DNA of 19,347 nucleotides from CAYJRR01 sp964372275 [NCBI: uncultured bacterium] (GTDB lineage: Bacteria; CAYJRR01): positions 1-19,347 of the forward strand of contig CAYJRR010000087.1 in NCBI GenBank assembly GCA_964372275.1, written 5' to 3'. The notes beneath the pieces are model-generated. The model did not search any database and was not told the DNA's origin. It saw nothing but the letters and a program-made list of their open reading frames with translations. Made by a program: the position numbers and the translations under genes. Numbering within the stretch: position 1 is the first letter of the stretch; every line of letters starts with the position of its first letter. Positions 7,735 through 13,518 of this stretch are shown here, in pieces.

Positions 7735-7775
7735 GGGGGCGCGCGCGGCCCCCTTTTGACTCCGCGCGCGCCCCC
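7735..7775 (-). terminator. Strong GC hairpin after the flagellin-like gene
   Basis: GGGGGCGCGCGCGG (7735-7748) and CCGCGCGCGCCCCC (7762-7775) are a perfect 14-bp inverted repeat with a 13-base loop. The hairpin begins 8 bases after the stop of the flagellin-like gene, so it is probably the 3' end of the flagellin transcript. There is no U tract after the stem, so it could instead protect the mRNA or act with Rho. Confidence 0.6.
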
Positions 7776-7783
7776 GTCGTCAA

Positions 7784-8605
7784 TCAGCAGAGAAGCGGCA
7801 GCGCCCTCCTCGTCGCCAGGTTTGCCTGCACAGCCCGAGCCTCGGCGGCGCGCTCGGCGATCGGGGCGAAACGGGCCGACGCAATCGGATCGGCGAAGAA
7901 GGGACCGCCGTCTTCGAGCAGCGATCGCTGGATCCGCTGCGCGAGCGCGTAGAGGGCGTGAACGGCGCGCGACGCCGAGAGCGTAAGGCGATCCCGCGCC
8001 AGGCCGACCGCCATCAGCGCGCGGTCGACGGCAAGCACCGCGGCGCGGGCGGTAGAGGCGGTGGTCGCCTCGACCCGGTCGATCTGCAGCGCGGCCGGGC
8101 GGGCGTCGAAGGCATGGACTTCGAGGATCGCGCCGCCGTCGGCGAGGCCGCCGATGACGAACGGAAGCGGTTCGACCGTGCCCAGGGGGCGGCGGCCGCA
8201 CGGATCGGCGGTCGCCGAAAGCAGGGCGATCTCGGCGCGCGTCGCGGCGAAACGGGCTCCGAGCTCGCGCCGCTCGGGGGCCGGGCACGACGGATCGGCG
8301 GCGCGCGCGGCGATCGCGCGCATGCGGGCCAGCCGCTCGGAGACCGCTTCGTTCAGCCCGTGCGCGAGGTGAACGAGCGAAAGGGCCTCGTTGGCGCATC
8401 GCTGCGCGAACTGCAGCGCGCGAAGCGCCGAGTGGACGGCGTCGAACTCCAGGGTCGAAAGCTCGGGCGCGGGGGGCGTCGGTTCGTCGGCGGGGGGCCG
8501 GCGCCCCGGCGGGGGCGGTTCCGGATCCTCGGGGTTCCGGTCCGACGATTCGACACGCAGCCGCGCGGCGATCCTCTCGACCCCCGTATGGAATACGAGG
8601 GGCAT
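7784..8605 (-). CDS. Divergent flagellin-like paralog lacking the N-terminal D0 helix
   Basis: This 273-residue protein aligns by eye with the adjacent flagellin but is strongly diverged. Residues about 55-130 (LRALQFAQRCANEALSLV, GLNEAVSERLARMRAIA, ERRELGARFAATRAEI) match the flagellin D1 segment LRSLQQAQRNANDAISL, GALNEVGSMLGRMRELA and its continuation. The C-terminal half (AAVLAVDRALMAVGLARDRL) matches the returning D1 helix AAVGAIDGAISQVNAARGRF, and the end RALPLLC echoes SALRLLQ. The first 50 residues, where flagellin has its polymerisation helix, are instead a Pro/Arg/Glu-rich stretch (PEPPPPGRRPPADEPTPPAP). The ATG at 8605 has an AGGAAGG ribosome site overlapping the flagellin stop, only 13 bases away, so it is co-transcribed. 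It may be a minor filament/cap component, a secretion or chaperone partner, or a decaying duplicate. The frame is intact. Confidence 0.75.
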   Translation of the reverse strand: MPLVFHTGVERIAARLRVESSDRNPEDPEPPPPGRRPPADEPTPPAPELSTLEFDAVHSALRALQFAQRCANEALSLVHLAHGLNEAVSERLARMRAIAARAADPSCPAPERRELGARFAATRAEIALLSATADPCGRRPLGTVEPLPFVIGGLADGGAILEVHAFDARPAALQIDRVEATTASTARAAVLAVDRALMAVGLARDRLTLSASRAVHALYALAQRIQRSLLEDGGPFFADPIASARFAPIAERAAEARAVQANLATRRALPLLC

Positions 8606-8618
8606 CGAGGTCGCCTTC

Positions 8619-9440
8619 CTATTGCAACAGGCGGAGCGCCGACTTCGACTGGGTGTTGGCCTGCATCAGCGTCGCGATCCCGGCGCTCTGCCGCACCTGC
8701 AGCTGCGTCAGCAGCGCCGCTTCGACGGCGAAGTCGGCGTCCCGGATCCGGCTTTCGGCGGCGGCGGTGCTCTCGATGCTGCTGCCGATCGTCGAGATGG
8801 TGGTCGTCATCCGGTTTGCCGTCGCGCCGAACCGTCCGCGCGCCGCGTTCACCTGGGAGATCGCGCCGTCGATCGCCCCCACCGCCGCGCTGGCGTTGGC
8901 GGCGGTGTCCACCCCGGCCCCCGCGAGCCCCAGCGCCGTCACCGTCGCGTTCGCCGTCTGCACGGCGATCTGGTCGGTGCCGCCGGTCCCCGTCCCGACC
9001 TGGAAGGTGACGCTGGCGGTCTGGTTGAGGAGGTTGACGCCGTTGAAGTTGGTCGTGCCGGCGACCCGCCCGACCTCCTGCGACAACGAGCTGAACTCCT
9101 GCTGCAGGGCCGCGCGCTCGCTGGTTCCGAGCGTGCCGTTCATCGACTGGATGGCGAGCTCCCGCATCCGGCCGAGCATCGACCCGACCTCGTTGAGCGC
9201 GCCGTCGGCGGTGCTCGTCAGCGAGATGGCGTCGTTGGCGTTCCGTTGCGCCTGTTGGAGCGAGCGCAGGTTCGCCCGCATCTTCTCCGAGATCGCCAAC
9301 CCCGCCGCGTCGTCCGCGGCGGTGGCGATCCGAAGTCCGCTCGAGAGGCGGCTGAACGTTCCTTGGAGCTGCCGATTCGTCTGCTGGAGGAACCTCTGCG
9401 CCGAGATGCTGCCGAGACCACTGCTTGCGTTGATGGCCAT
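8619..9440 (-). CDS. fliC: Flagellin
   Basis: This 273-residue flagellar filament subunit is exported by the flagellar type III system. The N-terminal D0/D1 region is canonical (MAINASSGLGSISAQRFLQ, then LSSGLRIATAADDAAGLAIS and RNANDAISLTSTADGALNE). The C-terminal helices are also canonical (RIRDADFAVEAALLTQLQV then SALRLLQ at the end). The protein is short because it has almost no D2/D3 domain between the conserved halves. I chose the ATG at 9440, which gives the standard flagellin start and has a GGAAGGG ribosome site, rather than an upstream ATG 51 bases earlier that adds a non-flagellin leader. No FliD, FliS or other flagellar genes are in the window. The flagellin-like paralog follows 13 bases downstream. 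The symbol is by family; paralog names vary. Confidence 0.95.
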   Translation of the reverse strand: MAINASSGLGSISAQRFLQQTNRQLQGTFSRLSSGLRIATAADDAAGLAISEKMRANLRSLQQAQRNANDAISLTSTADGALNEVGSMLGRMRELAIQSMNGTLGTSERAALQQEFSSLSQEVGRVAGTTNFNGVNLLNQTASVTFQVGTGTGGTDQIAVQTANATVTALGLAGAGVDTAANASAAVGAIDGAISQVNAARGRFGATANRMTTTISTIGSSIESTAAAESRIRDADFAVEAALLTQLQVRQSAGIATLMQANTQSKSALRLLQ

Positions 9441-9550
9441 TTCTGGCCCTTCCCTTCTCCCCCTTTTTAGGAAAAGAGACGAAAGAATCATACCACCGCC
9501 GCCTCCCCCGCGGAAGTAGCGGCTATGGAGGGCGGAAATCCTAAGTTATT
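9441..9550 (-). promoter_or_regulatory. Flagellin upstream region
   Basis: This AT-richer leader precedes flagellin. On the minus strand it contains TATGAT (-10-like, about 55 bases before the start) and a purine-rich run with repeated GGGA/AAGGGA motifs next to the start, of the kind bound by CsrA. I saw no convincing sigma-28 (TAAA...GCCGATAA) or sigma-54 (TGGCAC...TTGC) promoter. Confidence 0.3.
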
Positions 9551-9565
9551 ACGAAAGGATTCGAA

Positions 9566-9696
9566 CCGAGTCGGATCCGAGCCGTACCGGTATCGGTATG
9601 CGACCCGATCCGATCCGGCCGGCGGATTTCGGATCGGATCGGTTCCGATCGGCTCGGATCGGATACCGATACCGATACCGATACCGATCGGATCGG
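9566..9696. repeat. GATCGG/ATACCG low-complexity repeats with nested inverted repeats
   Basis: The tract is built almost entirely of GATCGG, CCGATC and ATACCG units. A direct hexamer repeat (ATACCG)x4 occupies 9663-9686. A perfect 12-bp inverted repeat pairs CCGATCCGATCC (9605-9616) with GGATCGGATCGG (9631-9642) around a 14-base loop. A second pair is GGTATCGGTAT (9589-9599) with ATACCGATACC (9663-9673 and shifted copies). A third, imperfect pair is 9571-9583 with 9651-9663 (12 of 13 match). The tract starts 5 bases past the DsbA-like stop and lies upstream of flagellin, so it may act as terminator, insulator or repetitive extragenic element. No coding function is supported. Confidence 0.75.
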
Positions 9697-9701
9697 CCTC
9701 T

Positions 9702-10799
9702 CTAGCTGCCGGCGTTCTTGAGCTCGCGCTCGATCAGCCGGCTGATCTCGGGGACGTTCGCCCCCGGCACCATCCATCCGTTCACGAAGAAGGTCGGCGT
9801 CGAGTTCACGCCGTAGGCGTCGGCGTCGGCCATGTCCTTCTTCACCTCGTCGACCCGCTTCGGGTCGGCCACGCAGGCGTCGAACTTCGCCAGGTCGAGC
9901 TTCAAGAGCTCCGCGTGCGCCCGCAGATCGGAGGCCTTCATCGCCGACTGGTTCTTGAAGACCGCCTCGTGGAACTCCCAGTACTTCCCCTGGTCGCGCG
10001 CGCAGCCCGCCGCCACCGACGCCGGCAGCGCGTCGGGGTGTTTCCCCATCAGCGGGTAGTCGCGATAGACGAGCTTCACCTTCCCCTCGTACTGCTTCAG
10101 GACCTCCGGGAGCCGGTTCTCCGCCGTCCTGCAGGCCGGGCACTGGAAGTCGGAGAACTCGACGATCGTCACCGGCGCGGAGTCCGACCCCTTCATCGGG
10201 TCGTCGTCGACGGAGACCTCCACCCGCGGCGGATCGGGCGGCGTGAGGTGGAACTTCACGTTCGACGACTCGATCAGCTTGGAGATGTAGGCACCGCGCG
10301 CGTCCTGCTTGGCGCGCTGCTCGAGGCCGGTCTTGATCTGCTCCTTCACCTCGTCGAACTTGGGGAACGGATCGCCGGGCTTCGCCGACTTCTGCCGGGA
10401 GCTGTAGAACATCTGCACCTCGGCGTCGGTGACCGCCTTGGCCGTCGACTCGACCTTCTTCTCCAGGAACTCGTCCATCGTCAGGCCCTCTTTCTGGGCC
10501 TCGCGCGTGATCAGCCGCTTCGCGATCTCGTTCTGCACCCACCCCTGCTTGGTCTCGAAGATGTCGCGGCGCGCTCCGAAGATCGCGCCGGCGGTCGCCT
10601 GGTCGACTTCGGTCCCGGTGATCTTGATCCCGTCGGCCTCCGCAACGACCCCGGATCCCAACGGATCGCACGACGAGGCCATCGCCCCTTCGGCCCCCGC
10701 TCCGCCCCCCGCTCCGGCGTTGGGGTTGGCGCACGCGGCAGCGGCGAGGGCGATGATCCCGGCAAGGGCGAGACGGCTCGAGCGTACGGAAACGCGCAT
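9702..10799 (-). CDS. SurA-N/DsbA-fusion thioredoxin-fold lipoprotein
   Basis: This 365-residue envelope thiol-disulfide oxidoreductase has an N-terminal chaperone-like domain. A signal sequence (MRVSVRSSRLALAGIIALAA) leads to C23 in an Ala-rich lipobox-like AAAAC, so it is probably a lipoprotein, though the -3 residue is not the usual Leu. Residues about 50-185 resemble the SurA/PpiC N-terminal helical region (ITGTEVDQATAGAIF, QGWVQNEIAKRLITREAQ, DAEVQMFY). Residues about 207-362 are a DsbA/DsbC-like fold with active site C220-P-A-C223 (EFSDFQCPACRTAENRLP), RDYPLMGKHPDA, and the cis-Pro loop STPTFFVNG (T334-P335). Substrates are unknown exported proteins. The ATG at 10799 has a near-perfect CCGGAGG ribosome site. 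The gene is divergent from the ECF sigma operon and ends next to the repeat tract. Confidence 0.88.
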   Translation of the reverse strand: MRVSVRSSRLALAGIIALAAAACANPNAGAGGGAGAEGAMASSCDPLGSGVVAEADGIKITGTEVDQATAGAIFGARRDIFETKQGWVQNEIAKRLITREAQKEGLTMDEFLEKKVESTAKAVTDAEVQMFYSSRQKSAKPGDPFPKFDEVKEQIKTGLEQRAKQDARGAYISKLIESSNVKFHLTPPDPPRVEVSVDDDPMKGSDSAPVTIVEFSDFQCPACRTAENRLPEVLKQYEGKVKLVYRDYPLMGKHPDALPASVAAGCARDQGKYWEFHEAVFKNQSAMKASDLRAHAELLKLDLAKFDACVADPKRVDEVKKDMADADAYGVNSTPTFFVNGWMVPGANVPEISRLIERELKNAGS

Positions 10800-10869
10800 G
10801 AATCCTCCGGAGTGGCGGATCGGGCGATGGCCGGCGACCCCCCGTTTGTCGCGCGCCAAGCTAGCATAA

Positions 10870-10921
10870 TTGCCTGATCCGGCAACCACTTTTGACACCG
10901 GAGCGGACCCGATGCTACACC
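10870..10921 (+). promoter_or_regulatory. Divergent regulatory region with sigma-70-like promoter and palindrome
   Basis: A perfect -35 hexamer TTGACA (10892-10897) is followed after 18 bases by a weak TACACC (10916-10921), about 17 bases before the sigma-factor ATG, so it could drive the sigma operon. Just upstream, TTGCC (10870-10874) and GGCAA (10881-10885) flank GATC as an imperfect 16-bp palindrome (14 of 16 symmetric), a possible operator shared with the divergent DsbA-like gene. Confidence 0.4.
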
Positions 10922-10937
10922 GCGAGGGGCCGCCGAA

Positions 10938-11645
10938 ATGACCTCCACCGCGAATAAGCCGGATCCCGCGCCGTCCAAGTCGGCGACAGGCGATTCGCCA
11001 GGAACGAAGGGAGGTTCGAGCACGATCGGGGAGGCGCCCCCCTCCGATCCGAAGGAGACCGACGACGAACGGGCTTTGGTCTCGAGCCTGGTCCGGAAGA
11101 CGAGGGCCGGCGACCGTGAGGCGTACCGGCAGCTGGTCGAGCGCTACCAGAAGCGCGTCTACGCGGTGCTGTTCGGGATGCTGCGCAGCCGCGAAGACGC
11201 GATGGAGGTTTCGCAGGAGGTCTTCGTCAAGGTCTTCACCCGGATCGGGGAGTTCGAGGAGAAGTCGTCGTTCTACACCTGGATCTACCGGGTGGCGGTG
11301 AACCTGGCGATCGACTTTCGGCGCCGCGAGTGGAAAAAGGTGCACGCGGTGTTCGACGAGTCGATCGAGGACCAGGGGATCGAAGAGGCGACCTTCTACC
11401 GTCCGGACCGGACGACCCCCGAGCAGGCGATGCAGTCGCGGGAGTTGGGGGAGCAGATCCGGGCGGCGCTGGAGACCCTCCCCGAGGAGCAGCGCGCGGT
11501 CTTGGTGATGAGGGAAGTGGACGGGATGAGCTACCAGGAGATGGCCGACGTCATGCGCTGCTCGATCGGGACGATCATGAGCCGGCTGTTCTACGCGCGG
11601 AAGAAGATGCAGGCTTCGCTGAAGGCCCTGGAGAGAAAGTCGTGA
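10938..11645 (+). CDS. ECF-type RNA polymerase sigma factor (RpoE-like)
   Basis: This 235-residue sigma-70-family factor directs RNA polymerase to stress or envelope promoters. Region 2 spans about 64-130 (YRQLVERYQKRVYAVLFGML, SREDAMEVSQEVFVKVF, FYTWIYRVAVNLAIDFRRR). Region 4 spans about 170-225 (LPEEQRAVLVMREVDGMSYQ, MADVMRCSIGTIMSRLFYAR). A 40-residue Ser/Pro/Gly-rich, probably disordered N-terminal extension precedes region 2 and is longer than usual. The ATG at 10938 has a GAGGGG ribosome site. The stop overlaps the start of a zinc-finger anti-sigma gene (GTGA), the classic arrangement for membrane-controlled ECF factors. The regulon is unknown. Confidence 0.95.
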   Translation: MTSTANKPDPAPSKSATGDSPGTKGGSSTIGEAPPSDPKETDDERALVSSLVRKTRAGDREAYRQLVERYQKRVYAVLFGMLRSREDAMEVSQEVFVKVFTRIGEFEEKSSFYTWIYRVAVNLAIDFRRREWKKVHAVFDESIEDQGIEEATFYRPDRTTPEQAMQSRELGEQIRAALETLPEEQRAVLVMREVDGMSYQEMADVMRCSIGTIMSRLFYARKKMQASLKALERKS

Positions 11646-12163
11646 GCTGCGAGCAGGTCCAGGAGTGGATCCCCAAGGTGGTCGACCGCGAGGCGCTCGC
11701 GTGGGAGCGGGCGGCGGTCGAGGAGCACCTCGCCGGCTGCGCGGCGTGCGCGGAGCTGCGCGCCGAGCTCGTCGAGATCGGGGCCCTCGTGCGCGGGCCG
11801 ATCCTCGCGGCGGCCGACGCGGCCGACTTCTCGGGACTGTGGCCGGCCGTGTCGGCCGGGATCGACCGCGAGCTCGCGGCGGCACGGCGTGAGCGGGTGG
11901 CCTCACGCGGATGGGACGCCCTCCTGGCGCCGCTGTCCCGGTGGGTCGCGGGCGGACTGGTCGCAGCCGCCGCGGCCGCCGCGGTCTGGATCGCGCCGCC
12001 GGCGCCCCACCTCTTCCCGGCCGACCTCCGCGTCGAGGTGAGCGAGGTCGAAGGCGGGGCCGACCACGACGTGATGATCTACGAGTCGCAGGACGAAAAC
12101 GTCACCTTCATCCTGGTGATGCCCAAGTACGAGGCAGATCACAGGAGAGGAGCACCGATATGA
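11642..12163 (+). CDS. Zinc-finger transmembrane anti-sigma factor
   Basis: This 173-residue protein is the presumed inhibitor of the upstream ECF sigma factor. The ZAS motif is visible: C3 near the start, then H29-x3-C33-x2-C36 in HLAGCAAC. One membrane segment follows at about 101-118 (WVAGGLVAAAAAAAVWIA). An extracytoplasmic tail of about 50 residues ends with DHDVMIYESQDENVTFILV. The tail looks like a sensing or protein-contact surface and might be cut by proteases to release the sigma factor, as in RseA-type systems (inference). The start is GTG at 11642, overlapping the sigma TGA, with GGAGA upstream. Its own TGA overlaps the next ATG (ATGA), so three genes are coupled. Confidence 0.9.
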   Translation: MSCEQVQEWIPKVVDREALAWERAAVEEHLAGCAACAELRAELVEIGALVRGPILAAADAADFSGLWPAVSAGIDRELAAARRERVASRGWDALLAPLSRWVAGGLVAAAAAAAVWIAPPAPHLFPADLRVEVSEVEGGADHDVMIYESQDENVTFILVMPKYEADHRRGAPI

Positions 12164-12702
12164 TTCCGGGGGCGCGAGCGAAGCGGGTCGGTCTGTTGGG
12201 GCGGGCGGTGGTCGGGGCGGTGATCGCCCTCTCGCTCGCCGTCGCCGCGTCGGCGCGCGCGGCCGATCCGACCGAGGCCGACGTGCGCGTGCGCGTCATC
12301 CACGCCTCCAACGCCGGCGGCAAGTCGCGGATCGACCGGAGCGTCCGCGATCTCGACAAATACCTGAAGCCGTTCAACTACGACCGCTGGCGGCAGGTGA
12401 TCGACCAGACGTTGCACCTGGGCGTCTCGGATACCCAGGGGATCGGCCTGCTGTCGGGGAAGAACCTGAACGCCACGCTGGTGGCGCTGACCAAGGAGAA
12501 GGCGACGATCCGTCTGCTCCTCGTCGGACAGACCGGCCAGATGCTCGACACCACCGTCTCCGCCGGACCGCACCGCCTCTTCTTCATCGCCGGTCCGCGC
12601 TACGAAGACGGCGTCCTGTTCATCGCCATCGAGCCGCATTACGACCCGGAGAAGGTCGTGCCCGACGCGAACGTGTCGGACAGCTCGAAGCGGCGGGAGT
12701 AG
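12160..12702 (+). CDS. Secreted protein of unknown function in ECF sigma operon
   Basis: This 180-residue exported protein has a clear signal peptide (basic start, hydrophobic AVVGAVIALSLAVAA, likely cleavage after ARA around residue 34). The mature part reads DVRVRVIHASNAGGKSRID, DLDKYLKPFNYDRWRQV, then beta-rich segments ATIRLLLVGQTGQML and HRLFFIAGPRYEDGVLFIAI. I do not recognise a named family; the pattern suggests a small beta-sandwich. The ATG at 12160 overlaps the anti-sigma stop and has an AGGAGAGGAG ribosome site. Its place as third gene of the sigma/anti-sigma operon suggests it helps sense or buffer the envelope signal, or is an effector, but this is inference from context only. 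Confidence 0.85.
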   Translation: MIPGARAKRVGLLGRAVVGAVIALSLAVAASARAADPTEADVRVRVIHASNAGGKSRIDRSVRDLDKYLKPFNYDRWRQVIDQTLHLGVSDTQGIGLLSGKNLNATLVALTKEKATIRLLLVGQTGQMLDTTVSAGPHRLFFIAGPRYEDGVLFIAIEPHYDPEKVVPDANVSDSSKRRE

Positions 12703-12921
12703 GAACGGTTCGGGGGCGCGGCCGCGCGCCGCGTCCGGTTCCACCGGCCCATTCGCGCCCCACCTCGTCCGGATTCCGATCGCGGAAGGTTCGATCGCGC
12801 GGACGCCGCGCGCGCCGCGGCATCGCGTCGCCGCAGACTTGGCGCGTCCTCGCCCCCGGCACCGGCGTTGCTCCCTCCCCGCGCGCTTCCACGCGCCTCG
12901 AATCCACGGGAGGGACCCTCG
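12703..12921. other. Intergenic region after the sigma operon
   Basis: This 219-base GC-rich spacer contains GGCGCG (12715-12720), a 4-base loop and CGCGCC (12725-12730), a 6-bp hairpin 12 bases after the upstream stop that may help end transcription; no T tract follows. No tRNA or convincing promoter was seen. A GGGAGGG ribosome site at its end serves the next gene. Confidence 0.35.
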
Positions 12922-13518
12922 ATGAAGACCGTCGCCGAACACGCGATTGCGATCCCCAGCCATCTCGAGCTTCCGAGCGCCTTGCTCGTCACCAAGTTCC
13001 TCCGCGCCGACCGCGGCGGTCTGCTCCGGCTCGACGATGCGCGAAACCTGCTTCGCCGCAGCTTCGAGCTCTACCGGTCGACGTACGATCTCCGCATCCA
13101 CGCCTGGTCGTTCCTCCCGTCGCGCGTCGACCTGGTGGTCGGACTTCCGTGCGAAGGCACCGTCAAGGAGGCGCTGGAGAAGGTCTTCGGCTACTACACC
13201 CGCCGGTTCAACGCGCGCTACGGGAAGGACGGCGCGCTGTTCCGAACCAAGTTCGTCAAGCGGCTGCTGGTGGGCCAACCGGCGATCGCCGCCGCCGTCG
13301 AGCGCGTCAGCCGGATGCCGGAGACGAGTCGCTGCCGGTGGGAGCCCGGGCGCGAGTGCTGGTCGAGCGCCGGCTTCTACCGGCTCGGACGTGAAGACCG
13401 GATCCTGACGCCGCTCCCGGGCGTCGCGCGTCCCTGGGGGCGGCGGCGCGAGGAGGCGGGCCGGATGGCGGCCTCGTTCGAGGAACCGACCGCGCCGGAG
13501 TACGCTCCCGGTCGGTGA
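12922..13518 (+). CDS. RAYT/IS200-like (Y1) transposase homolog lacking the HUH motif
   Basis: This 198-residue protein has the layout of REP-associated tyrosine transposases: LRIHAWSFLPSRVDLVVGLP (58-76), YYTRRFNARYGKDGALFRTK (91-110), and a tail with RECWSSAGFY (144-153) matching the usual yrWSS segment. In active members the first stretch reads MPNHVHLL, the HUH metal site; here it is LPSRVDLV (65-72), so both histidines are replaced by R68 and D70. Single-strand DNA cleavage is therefore unlikely, and a domesticated DNA- or RNA-binding role or decay is possible. The ATG at 12922 has a GGGAGGG ribosome site. An upstream in-frame ATG (12868) would add 18 unlikely residues. Its stop overlaps the next gene's GTG, which is odd for a mobile element. 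No terminal repeats were seen. Confidence 0.75.
   Translation: MKTVAEHAIAIPSHLELPSALLVTKFLRADRGGLLRLDDARNLLRRSFELYRSTYDLRIHAWSFLPSRVDLVVGLPCEGTVKEALEKVFGYYTRRFNARYGKDGALFRTKFVKRLLVGQPAIAAAVERVSRMPETSRCRWEPGRECWSSAGFYRLGREDRILTPLPGVARPWGRRREEAGRMAASFEEPTAPEYAPGR

Noticed and set aside
9557-9567. GGATTCGAACC, which on the minus strand reads like a tRNA T-loop
   Set aside because: The flanking bases do not form a T stem, acceptor stem or the rest of a tRNA; chance similarity at the edge of the repeat island.
9591-9696. Possible CRISPR-like or satellite array
   Set aside because: Units are six bases without spacers; it does not have the repeat-spacer structure of CRISPR.
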